From Candidatus Auribacterota bacterium (GTDB lineage Bacteria; Auribacterota; JAFGBW01): a stretch of 5,012 nucleotides of DNA. The DNA is taken from NCBI GenBank assembly GCA_016932965.1, contig JAFGBW010000157.1, positions 1 through 5,012 on the forward strand. The letters are read 5' to 3'. The translations under genes were made by a program, and so were the position numbers. The notes beneath the pieces are model-generated. The model saw nothing but the letters and a program-made list of their open reading frames with translations, had not been told where the DNA came from and made no database searches. The number at the start of each line of letters is the position of its first letter. The first letter of the stretch is position 1. This document shows, piece after piece, positions 1 through 5,012 of the stretch.

Positions 1-777
1 ACCAATGAACGCTTTCCATCTCTGGATGCCTGCCTGGATTTTCCCTTGTATTTTATCCTGGAAGAAGTGATCAAAGGTTTCGGAAATCCCGAATGGCTGC
101 GGAACCGTTATGATGAATTTAAAAATCTTTACGCGGATCACGGTGAAGCAGGCAGTTATTTTGTGACTTTTGTAGATAACCATGACCAGATGAGCAGGCC
201 GTATAACAGGTTCATGCATAACAATCCCTGTTGGGAACAGGCGGTTCTCGCTATGGGGTATCTGTTAACCAGCCAGGGAATTCCCTGTCTTTATTATGGA
301 ACGGAACAGGGATTTGACGGCGGAGGCGATAATGACCGTTATGTCAGGGAATGCATGTTCGGAGGAAACTGGGGCGCGTTTGAAACAACAGGTGCCCATT
401 TTTTTAATCCGAATCATGCGATATACAAGGCCATCAAGACCATAGCCCAGATCCGGAAGGAGATTCCGTCGCTGCGTTACGGCAGGCAGTATTTCAGGGA
501 GATATCAGGGAACGGGACTGATTTCGGGCATCCGTTCAACGGCCGGTGCACGCTGGCTTTTTCAAGGATCCTGGACACAGAGGAGATTCTTGTGGCCATG
601 AATCTGGACAACGCAATAAGACAGGATTTCATCACCGTGGACCGCAACCTGACTTTTCCGGGAAGCCGGATGAGGGATCTTCTGGGCGGCGGGCTATATG
701 ATGTGATTGAAGCTGGCGGCCGGGCCTGTGTAAAAGTTCCGTTGCAGCCTCATCAGATGGCCCTGTTAATCAGATGA
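1..777 (+). CDS. Alpha-amylase family glycosyl hydrolase (GH13), 3' part
   Basis: The reading frame is open from base 1 and stops at TGA 775-777, giving 258 codons of a gene that begins upstream. A TTG at 46 could be read as a start, but the residues before it (TNERFPSLDACLDFP) continue the same domain, so it is internal. GH13 conserved region IV, FVDNHD, lies at 169-186; its last Asp is the transition-state-stabilising residue of the family. Next comes the barrel-end motif GIPCLYYGTEQ (277-309), followed by a glycine/aspartate-rich loop (GFDGGGDNDRY). The last 90 or so residues look like the beta-sandwich domain C, ending HQMALLIR. Regions I-III, with the nucleophile Asp and acid/base Glu, are outside the window, so activity and substrate cannot be judged. 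GH13 enzymes hydrolyse or transfer alpha-glucan linkages. The subfamily and cellular location are unknown. Its 3' end overlaps the convergent acyltransferase gene by 12 bp. Confidence 0.9.
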   Translation, partial: TNERFPSLDACLDFPLYFILEEVIKGFGNPEWLRNRYDEFKNLYADHGEAGSYFVTFVDNHDQMSRPYNRFMHNNPCWEQAVLAMGYLLTSQGIPCLYYGTEQGFDGGGDNDRYVRECMFGGNWGAFETTGAHFFNPNHAIYKAIKTIAQIRKEIPSLRYGRQYFREISGNGTDFGHPFNGRCTLAFSRILDTEEILVAMNLDNAIRQDFITVDRNLTFPGSRMRDLLGGGLYDVIEAGGRACVKVPLQPHQMALLIR

Positions 778-1527
778 GGGGGTGTGAGAGATCATTTCCT
801 GAAAAAAACCGGTCTGAATGGAATGGAGTTCCTTGATTTTTTTGGATGAAACCGTTTCAGCTGGGATCAGCGGTCCGAAATGCACATGGATAACGCCGGG
901 ACGGATGAGGCCGTAATCCTTGAAATAGGTTCCGCATGACCAGACTTCGGAATTGATGAAGATCAGCTGGACCGAGCAGAGAAGTTTTTTGGCAAGCAAA
1001 AGTCCGCTCGGGCTCATTTCCACGGACTTGGATGCCGGCTCCCTGGTTCCTTCAGGGAAAATAAGGACCTGCAGGCTGGAGGCAAAACGTTTTCTGGATT
1101 CATCGGTCATGATTTTGAAGTCGCCTGCGTTGTGATCCCTTGAAACGGGAATGGGTCTTAATGCCCGGAGTCCCATAGAGAAAAAAAGATATTTCCAGCT
1201 GATCAGCTGTTTTTTGACAACATACACATAATCGGTCTTGATCAACGATGAGAAACCCACGGTTTCCCAGGGCCCGGTGTGATTGGCAATCAAAACGGCC
1301 GGAAGAAAATGGTCCGGAGGCTGTCCTGTCCTTTGAATGCGCACCCGGCATATCTTCCATAACATGTAGTTCAGGAATCTGCTCCAGAGCCGGAAGTAGT
1401 GGCCTGTGGAAGAGGGACGCATGATCTGTGCTGTCCAGAGGATGAAGGAAATGGGGATCAGCGAGGTTAAAAAGATCACATAAAATACAAAACTGCGGAA
1501 GCAGACAGAGAAAGATCCTGGATTCAT
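766..1527 (-). CDS. PlsC-like 1-acyl-sn-glycerol-3-phosphate acyltransferase
   Basis: This complete 253-residue ORF runs from ATG 1527-1525 to TAA 768-766. An AAGGAA Shine-Dalgarno (1544-1539) sits 11 nt before the ATG. A hydrophobic segment at residues 10-34 should anchor it in the inner membrane, with the catalytic domain cytoplasmic. The four acyltransferase blocks are visible in order: ANHTGPWET with His83 and Glu88 (motif I, HX4E instead of HX4D); the segment YVVKKQL followed by RPIPVSRD (124-131, motif II); IFPEGTRE (156-163, motif III, acyl-acceptor binding); and VQLIFINSE (186-194, motif IV). The WET form of motif I and the whole spacing match the short proteobacterial-type PlsC subfamily, where KHQSxWET is usual. 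The family moves an acyl chain from acyl-ACP or acyl-CoA to lysophosphatidic acid in phospholipid synthesis. A related lysophospholipid or ornithine-lipid acyltransferase is possible, so no symbol is assigned. It appears monocistronic and convergent with the amylase gene. Confidence 0.88.
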   Translation of the reverse strand: MNPGSFSVCFRSFVFYVIFLTSLIPISFILWTAQIMRPSSTGHYFRLWSRFLNYMLWKICRVRIQRTGQPPDHFLPAVLIANHTGPWETVGFSSLIKTDYVYVVKKQLISWKYLFFSMGLRALRPIPVSRDHNAGDFKIMTDESRKRFASSLQVLIFPEGTREPASKSVEMSPSGLLLAKKLLCSVQLIFINSEVWSCGTYFKDYGLIRPGVIHVHFGPLIPAETVSSKKIKELHSIQTGFFQEMISHTPSSD

Positions 1528-1538
1528 GGCAAACAGTA

Positions 1539-1544
1539 TTCCTT
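1539..1544 (-). promoter_or_regulatory. Ribosome binding site of the acyltransferase gene
   Basis: On the minus strand AAGGAA precedes the ATG at 1527 by 11 nt, slightly longer than ideal. It supports this ATG as the start. No convincing -35/-10 pair was found in the leader behind it; a TAAAAT hexamer lies on the minus strand near 1560-1570 but lacks a partner -35. Confidence 0.5.
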
Positions 1545-1602
1545 GTTAACGGATGGGAGCATTTTATCTGTTCTATGCATAAGAGTTTTTATTAACGAAA
1601 TT

Positions 1603-1619
1603 CACTAAAAGCACGAAAG
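1603..1619 (+). repeat. Left inverted repeat bordering the GxxExxY block
   Basis: The 17 bases here consist of CACTAAAAG followed by CACGAAAG. The reverse complement of 1896-1912 reads CACGAAAGA followed by CACGAAAG, so the two ends match at 14 of 17 positions in inverted orientation. Outside both copies lies ATTA (1591-1594 on this side). The repeats enclose the broken GxxExxY gene almost exactly, which suggests they are borders of a unit. Whether the unit was mobile is inference. Confidence 0.55.
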
Positions 1620-1638
1620 ATTTTCACTTCGTGAAAAT
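1620..1638. repeat. Perfect 8-bp stem-loop inside the left border
   Basis: ATTTTCAC (1620-1627) and GTGAAAAT (1631-1638) form a perfect 8-bp stem with a 3-nt loop, TTC. It starts immediately inside the left CACGAAAG repeat and lies just past the 3' end of the broken minus-strand GxxExxY gene. It could be a weak transcription terminator for that gene or part of the border structure. The stem is AT-rich and has no long T-run directly after it on either strand, so terminator function is doubtful. Confidence 0.5.
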
Positions 1639-1643
1639 GATGA

Positions 1644-1866
1644 TGCAATCCTTTCCTATTTCCGTTTGGGAAGATGCCCAAAGTTAATTAACAATCCAAG
1701 TTTTTTCAGTTGCTTTAAGATAATTTGTTGATTGGGATCAAGGCTCATTGGCAATGGATTTTAGTGCTTATAGTTCTATGATTATTTTGTCGTAACACAA
1801 AAAATCAACTTCATCCGTTTGAGTTAATTTTGTTTTTATATTTTGATTCAAGTTTAAACTTCTCAA
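1644..1866 (-). pseudogene. Broken GxxExxY-family gene (C-terminal half only)
   Basis: Read on the minus strand, 1809-1771 gives VDFLCYDKIIIEL, then an in-frame TAA (1770-1768), ALKSIANEP, TGA (1740-1738), and SQSTNYLKATEK. After a one-base frame change at the A-run near 1701-1706 it continues LGLLINFGHLPKRK (1700-1659), a TAG, and ERIA. These pieces fall in the order and spacing of the C-terminal half of GxxExxY proteins (small proteins of roughly 120-130 residues), whose intact members read DFxCYDKIIVELKA, NYLKATG and LGLLINFG here. The preceding 1866-1810 is a weaker match (KLTQTDE). The N-terminal half, which carries the GxxExxY motif that names the family, is not recognisable. Three stops and a frameshift rule out a working product. 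The biochemical function of the family is not established; its fold has been likened to PD-(D/E)XK nucleases, and I recall that only as a proposal. Confidence 0.8.
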
Positions 1867-1895
1867 CAATATGATTCTTTACTTATACAATATCA

Positions 1896-1912
1896 CTTTC
1901 GTGTCTTTCGTG
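1896..1912 (-). repeat. Right inverted repeat bordering the GxxExxY block
   Basis: The plus strand reads CTTTCGTGT then CTTTCGTG, a tandem 9-bp unit. Its reverse complement matches 1603-1619 at 14 of 17 positions. On the minus strand it lies just upstream of the broken GxxExxY gene, with ATTAGAAAC outside it. Together with the left copy it delimits about 310 bp. Confidence 0.55.
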
Positions 1913-1930
1913 GTTTCTAATAAATTTATC

Positions 1931-1960
1931 TTCATATTCTTTAAGATAACAAACTATAAT
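1931..1960 (+). promoter_or_regulatory. Possible relic promoter of the MFS pseudogene
   Basis: A perfect TATAAT (1955-1960) lies 45 bp before the old ATG of the MFS gene. TTCATA (1931-1936), 18 bp upstream, matches TTGACA at four of six positions. In DNA this AT-rich a chance TATAAT is likely, so the call rests mostly on position. AGGAA at 1990-1994 could have been the ribosome binding site. Confidence 0.3.
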
Positions 1961-2005
1961 GGGATTTCCATTTTTTACAATTTTAATCAGGAATTGAAAA
2001 GCAAT

Positions 2006-2438
2006 ATGAATGAACCGGTGTCAAAACGAATGGTTGTGCTGGCTGTGATGGCCGCGGCGCTGGGTTTCTTTGTGGATGCCCATGATTTCCTTCTTTAATT
2101 GTCCGCAAGCAAAGTTTGTTGAGCCTGGGATTCAAGGAAAATGATCTTTTAACAATCGGGAATGATCTGTTAAACGCTCGGCTACCGGGCCGTTTTTATC
2201 ACGGTTTCTGCTGAGCAGTTTGGGACCAATCTGCGTGCGACAGCGGCTGTCACGGCTCCCGATTTTGTCCGCGGACTGACTTCAGTATTAACGATTGTGT
2301 TGATAGAATGGATTCCTTATTTTGGTGCGGTTCAGAGTGCAGCCTGGATTGGAAGTAGGAATCGCTGCTGTCGGCTTATTTGCCTTATCCAGGCTTCCTG
2401 AAACTTTCGGAAAAGATCTGGATTATATGGAAAGATAG
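2006..2438 (+). pseudogene. Decayed MFS transporter gene with large internal deletion
   Basis: The old start is ATG 2006-2008. Frame 1 gives the N-terminus and TM1, including LAVMAAALGFFVDAHDFLL, up to a TAA at 2096. The sequence resumes in a second frame at about 2098 with IVRKQSLLSLGFKENDLL and TIGNDLLN (to 2175), the TM1-TM2 loop. It then jumps in a third register (2177) to LGYRAVFITVSAEQFGTNL, RATAA and DFVRG, a C-terminal motif of this MFS group. After another frame change near 2345-2352 it ends VGIAAVGLFALSRLPETFGK followed by DLDYMER and TAG 2436-2438. Intact MFS proteins have about 400-450 residues and 12 membrane helices; here about 140 remain, so roughly TM2-TM10 are gone. Helix assignments are estimated from the order of motifs. 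The substrate cannot be inferred. The product is certainly non-functional. Confidence 0.85.
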
Positions 2439-2660
2439 GTTGAAAAATCGGGAATGCAGAATTCGGAGAAGAAACAGAGCCAGGGGTCGTGACAGAAAAA
2501 AAATATGTTCATTTTTTCTTTATTGTGTGTTTCATTTTTCTGCTGAATTTTTGATCTGCGGTTCTCAAATAGATGTTACGAAAGAACCGGTAACAATCTT
2601 TACGGGCCCTTGGTTTAAATCAGTGATCTGAATTTCCTGATCAAGGGTGGGTCTACTTTC
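2439..2660. other. Gene-poor stretch with a faint signal-peptide-like relic
   Basis: No intact gene is seen. From GTG 2489 the plus strand reads VTEKKYVHFFFIVCFIFLLN followed by F and a stop: a basic start followed by a hydrophobic run, like a signal peptide or lipoprotein leader. An overlapping frame continues LICGSQIDVTKEPVTIFTGP then WFKSVI and stop at 2629-2631. A single frameshift near 2545-2555 would join them with a Cys after the hydrophobic run. This could be the 5' end of another dead exported-protein gene, but it may equally be chance in T-rich DNA. I do not recognise the sequence. Confidence 0.25.
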
Positions 2661-2688
2661 ATTAAATTTTTACAAAATACGCAAAAAA

Positions 2689-2704
2689 CCACAATATATT
2701 GTGT
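2689..2704. promoter_or_regulatory. NrdR box 1 upstream of nrdJ
   Basis: The 16 bases CCACAATATATTGTGT contain a perfect 14-bp palindrome, CACAATATATTGTG (2690-2703), and fit the known NrdR box consensus acaCwAtATaTwGtgt at almost every position. NrdR is the zinc-finger/ATP-cone repressor of ribonucleotide reductase genes in most bacteria. The site lies about 30 bp upstream of the -35 element. Its partner, 31 bp downstream, is on the same helix face. Confidence 0.85.
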
Positions 2705-2719
2705 TTATTTATAAAAAAA

Positions 2720-2735
2720 CCACAAAATATAGTTG
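2720..2735. promoter_or_regulatory. NrdR box 2, overlapping the nrdJ -35
   Basis: CCACAAAATATAGTTG aligns with box 1 (offset exactly 31 bp, about three helical turns). It keeps CCACAA in the left half and the central ATAT-like core, while the right half is weaker. NrdR boxes typically occur as such pairs with whole-turn spacing. The last three bases are the TTG of the -35 hexamer, so binding here would block RNA polymerase. Confidence 0.75.
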
Positions 2736-2760
2736 ACGCTAAAGATTAAATTTTTATAAT
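2733..2760 (+). promoter_or_regulatory. Sigma70-type promoter of nrdJ
   Basis: TTGACG (2733-2738) and TATAAT (2755-2760) are separated by 16 bp, giving 11 of 12 consensus matches. Transcription would start near 2767, leaving a 5' UTR of about 57 nt. That is too short for a cobalamin riboswitch. A small dyad (TTAACT-ATA-AGTTAA, 2782-2796) lies in the UTR; its role is unknown. The overlap with NrdR box 2 suggests repression when NrdR is bound. Confidence 0.8.
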
Positions 2761-2812
2761 GTGCCTCAAAAATAATCGTATTTAACTATAAGTTAACCTT
2801 TAATCGTTCTTA

Positions 2813-2819
2813 AGGGGAG
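2813..2819 (+). promoter_or_regulatory. Ribosome binding site of nrdJ
   Basis: AGGGGAG lies 4 nt before the ATG at 2824 (2813-2819 reads A-G-G-G-G-A-G). It is strong and close, and it fixes this ATG as the start. The resulting N-terminus (MKIERRFTQAGQDP) is the one expected for long-form NrdJ proteins. Confidence 0.75.
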
Positions 2820-2823
2820 AAAT

Positions 2824-5012
2824 ATGAAAATTGAACGCCGGTTTACCCAGGCAGGCCAGGATCCTTTATTCTCCATTCCCTTTGTAAAAAGGTCCTCGGA
2901 AATAAAAAATCCTGATGGATCTGTTGTATTTCGTATGAATAACATAGAAGCTCCTGAGTTCTGGTCACAAGTGGCTGTGGACATTCTGGCGCAAAAATAT
3001 TTTCGCAAGGCCGGCATCCCTGTTAAAACACGCCCAATCCATGAAAGAGGCATGCCCCAATGGCTGCAGGCTTCTGAGATAGATACCGAGAGTATGGGGC
3101 TTTTGCAGGAAAAAGAACGATATAAAGGAGAAAAGAACGGCCGGGATGTTTTTCATCGACTTGCCGGGACATGGGCTTACTGGGGATGGAAGCATAAATA
3201 TTTTGACTCCGAAGAGGACGTCAGGAATTATTATGATGAAATGATGTACATGCTGGCCAAACAGATGGCGGCGCCCAATTCTCCCCAATGGTTTAATACG
3301 GGATTGAACTGGGCCTACGGCATCACCGGTCCGGCTCAAGGCCATTATTATGTGGATCCTGTCACCCAGAAAATGACCCGTTCAACTGATTCTTATACTC
3401 ATCCTCAGCCCCACGCCTGCTTTATTCAATCCATTGAAGATGATCTGGTGAATGAAAACGGCATCATGGATTTATGGGTCCGGGAAGCCAGGCTGTTCAA
3501 ATACGGTTCCGGTACTGGGACTAATTTTTCGAGATTAAGGGGGTCCGGCGAACCTTTAAGCGGTGGAGGAAAATCATCAGGTTTGATGTCTTTTCTGAAA
3601 ATCGGTGACAGGGCTGCTGGCGCCATCAAATCAGGAGGCACAACCCGCAGGGCTGCCAAAATGGTGACGTTGGATATTGATCATCCGGATATTGAAGATT
3701 ATATCCAATGGAAAGTCATGGAGGAACAGAAAGTCGCCAGCATGGTGACCGGGTCCAAGTTAAACGCTTATCATCTCAATCAGATCATGAAAGCCTGTTC
3801 CTGGGAGGAATGCGGGAATCCGGAAGACAAAATCAATCCCATAAAAAATCCCCGTCTGAATGAGGCCATCCGCGAGGCTAAAAAAAGTTTTATTGCTGAT
3901 AATTATATCCAGCGTACACTGGAGCTCGTTAAGCAGGGGATATCGTCTGTCGCCTTTCAGGAATATTCGACCGACTGGAACGGGGAAGCCTACGCCACGG
4001 TGTCAGGACAGAATTCCAATAATTCTCTCCGGGTGACGGATGAATTCATGAAGGCAATCGAAGAAGGGAAAGACTGGAAACTTTTCTGGAGAACGGAAAA
4101 AGAAAGAGCGGCGAAGGAAAAACGCTCTCCGAAATTCTGTCGCGTCATCAAGGCAAAAGATCTGTGGGAAAAAATAGCTCACGCGGTTTGGGCCTGTGCA
4201 GATCCCGGAATTCAATTCGACGACACGATCAATAGCTGGCACACCTGTCCTGAAGCCGGACGGATTCAGGCCTCTAATCCCTGCTCCGAGTATATGTTTT
4301 TAGACGACACGGCCTGCAATCTGGCCTCTTTGAATATCACCCGGTTTATGAAGGATTCCGGTGAAATAGATATCGGTGCGTTCTGTCATGCGGTTCGTCT
4401 CTGGACGATCACTCTTGAAATCAGCGTTCTCATGGCCCAGTATCCGGGAAAGAAAATCGCGCATCTTTCTTATCTTTACAGAACGCTGGGCCTGGGCTAT
4501 GCCAATCTCGGCACTTATCTGATGGTCAACGGCATCCCTTATGATTCGGATAAGGCCTTTGCCATTTGCGGGGCCATTACCGCGCTCATGCACACGACTG
4601 CCTATGCCGCTTCTGCTGAAATGGCAAAGGAGATGGGCCCTTTCAAGGAATATTCTAAAAACAAACAGGCCATGCTCCGTGTCATGCAGAATCACCGATT
4701 GGCCGCCTACCATAGTGCGCCGGAGGAATACATTAAGCTGGGAAATGCCCCTCAAGGCATTGATCCTGCCCATTGTCCTGCCTATCTCTTAAAGGCGGCT
4801 CAGGAGAGTGCTGATCTGGCGCTGGAAATGGGTAAAAAGTACGGTTTCAGAAATGCCCAGGTGACCGCCATTGCTCCCACGGGTACGATCGGGCTTTTAA
4901 TGGATTGTGACACAACAGGAATTGAACCGGACTTTGCGCTGGTCAAATTCAAAAAATTGGCCGGAGGAGGCTATTTTAAAATCATCAATCAGTCTGTTCC
5001 CCCGGCTCTTGA
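2824..5012 (+). CDS. nrdJ: Adenosylcobalamin-dependent (class II) ribonucleotide reductase, 5' part
   Basis: From ATG 2824 the frame is open to the window edge: 729 codons plus two bases, with the 3' end missing. The enzyme reduces ribonucleotides to deoxyribonucleotides in the cytoplasm with a thiyl radical generated from adenosylcobalamin, without needing oxygen. The N-terminus FTQAGQDP and the segment WSQVAVDILAQKYFRKAGIP (residues 48-67) are typical of long-form NrdJ; no N-terminal ATP-cone is evident. The substrate/redox signature HACFIQSIEDDL supplies the first redox cysteine, Cys199. KYGSGTGTNFS (229-239) follows. The catalytic N-x-C-x-E triad is Asn485, Cys487 (thiyl) and Glu489. The second redox cysteine is Cys498 in TACNLASLN, 11 residues on, the class II spacing. 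The phosphate-binding loop APTGTIG is at 684-690. All core catalytic residues in view are intact. The C-terminal cysteines and any C-terminal domain are outside. Regulation by NrdR is indicated by the paired boxes upstream. Confidence 0.96.
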   Translation, partial: MKIERRFTQAGQDPLFSIPFVKRSSEIKNPDGSVVFRMNNIEAPEFWSQVAVDILAQKYFRKAGIPVKTRPIHERGMPQWLQASEIDTESMGLLQEKERYKGEKNGRDVFHRLAGTWAYWGWKHKYFDSEEDVRNYYDEMMYMLAKQMAAPNSPQWFNTGLNWAYGITGPAQGHYYVDPVTQKMTRSTDSYTHPQPHACFIQSIEDDLVNENGIMDLWVREARLFKYGSGTGTNFSRLRGSGEPLSGGGKSSGLMSFLKIGDRAAGAIKSGGTTRRAAKMVTLDIDHPDIEDYIQWKVMEEQKVASMVTGSKLNAYHLNQIMKACSWEECGNPEDKINPIKNPRLNEAIREAKKSFIADNYIQRTLELVKQGISSVAFQEYSTDWNGEAYATVSGQNSNNSLRVTDEFMKAIEEGKDWKLFWRTEKERAAKEKRSPKFCRVIKAKDLWEKIAHAVWACADPGIQFDDTINSWHTCPEAGRIQASNPCSEYMFLDDTACNLASLNITRFMKDSGEIDIGAFCHAVRLWTITLEISVLMAQYPGKKIAHLSYLYRTLGLGYANLGTYLMVNGIPYDSDKAFAICGAITALMHTTAYAASAEMAKEMGPFKEYSKNKQAMLRVMQNHRLAAYHSAPEEYIKLGNAPQGIDPAHCPAYLLKAAQESADLALEMGKKYGFRNAQVTAIAPTGTIGLLMDCDTTGIEPDFALVKFKKLAGGGYFKIINQSVPPAL

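Noticed and set aside
953-1360. ORFs at 953-1135 (+) and 1100-1360 (-)
   Set aside because: They are other-frame readings of the acyltransferase gene, whose catalytic motifs lie in the 766-1527 minus frame.
1871-2098. A 75-codon ORF starting at ATG 1871
   Set aside because: Its first 45 residues translate the right border repeat and the AT-rich leader. Only the part from ATG 2006 matches a family (MFS TM1), and that gene is broken.
2559-2589. Inverted repeat CGGTTCT...AGAACCG with a 17-nt loop, as a terminator
   Set aside because: A 7-bp stem with a long loop and no T-run after it is poor as a terminator and expected by chance at this scale.
2380-2631. An 83-codon ORF starting at ATG 2380
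   Set aside because: It starts inside the MFS pseudogene in the wrong frame and runs through unrelated sequence; only its tail is noted as a possible relic.
2761-2823. Cobalamin riboswitch in front of the B12-dependent nrdJ
   Set aside because: The 5' UTR from the predicted start site is only about 57 nt, and no B12-box-like sequence was seen. The control signals present are NrdR boxes.
2793-4773. Several minus-strand ORFs (for example 2965-3345, 3426-3659, 4300-4773) and the plus ORF 4541-4792
   Set aside because: All lie within nrdJ in other frames. The nrdJ frame is unbroken and carries every class II RNR motif; the shadow translations show no recognisable domain.
1-5012. CRISPR array, tRNA, rRNA or intact insertion sequence
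   Set aside because: No regularly spaced repeats, cloverleaf or transposase coding sequence was found on either strand. The only paired repeats are the short borders at 1603 and 1896.

Overview
The window carries three recognisable protein-coding genes and, between two of them, about 1.3 kb of decayed DNA. The left gene (1-777, +) is the 3' part of a GH13 alpha-amylase-family gene. It converges on and slightly overlaps a PlsC-type lysophospholipid acyltransferase (766-1527, -). The right gene (2824 to the window edge, +) is the first 729 codons of a long-form adenosylcobalamin-dependent (class II) ribonucleotide reductase, nrdJ. No rRNA, tRNA, CRISPR array or intact transposase gene was seen.

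The 1528-2823 interval contains no intact gene but is not empty. Going right it holds: the acyltransferase leader; a short AT-rich block (about 1603-1912) bounded by imperfect inverted repeats built on CACGAAAG, which encloses a broken minus-strand GxxExxY-family gene; a strongly decayed MFS transporter gene (2006-2438) with two frameshifts and a large internal deletion; a stretch with only weak traces of a signal-peptide-like ORF; and the regulatory region of nrdJ. That region has two NrdR-box-like sites 31 bp apart, the second overlapping the -35 of a near-consensus sigma70 promoter.

The genes do not form one pathway. The amylase belongs to glucan metabolism, the acyltransferase to membrane lipid synthesis, and NrdJ to deoxyribonucleotide supply. 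Only nrdJ shows readable regulation: the layout suggests repression by NrdR from sites overlapping the promoter. There is no B12 riboswitch in its short 5' UTR.

The organism is a bacterium. The PlsC subtype resembles proteobacterial enzymes, GxxExxY genes are common in environmental Gram-negative groups (Bacteroidetes, Desulfobacterota, Spirochaetes, Planctomycetes), and class II RNR fits an anaerobic or oxygen-variable life. I cannot place it more closely from this window. I see no convincing new biological system. The most interesting material is the GxxExxY cassette remnant with its inverted-repeat borders and the clear NrdR-type control region.
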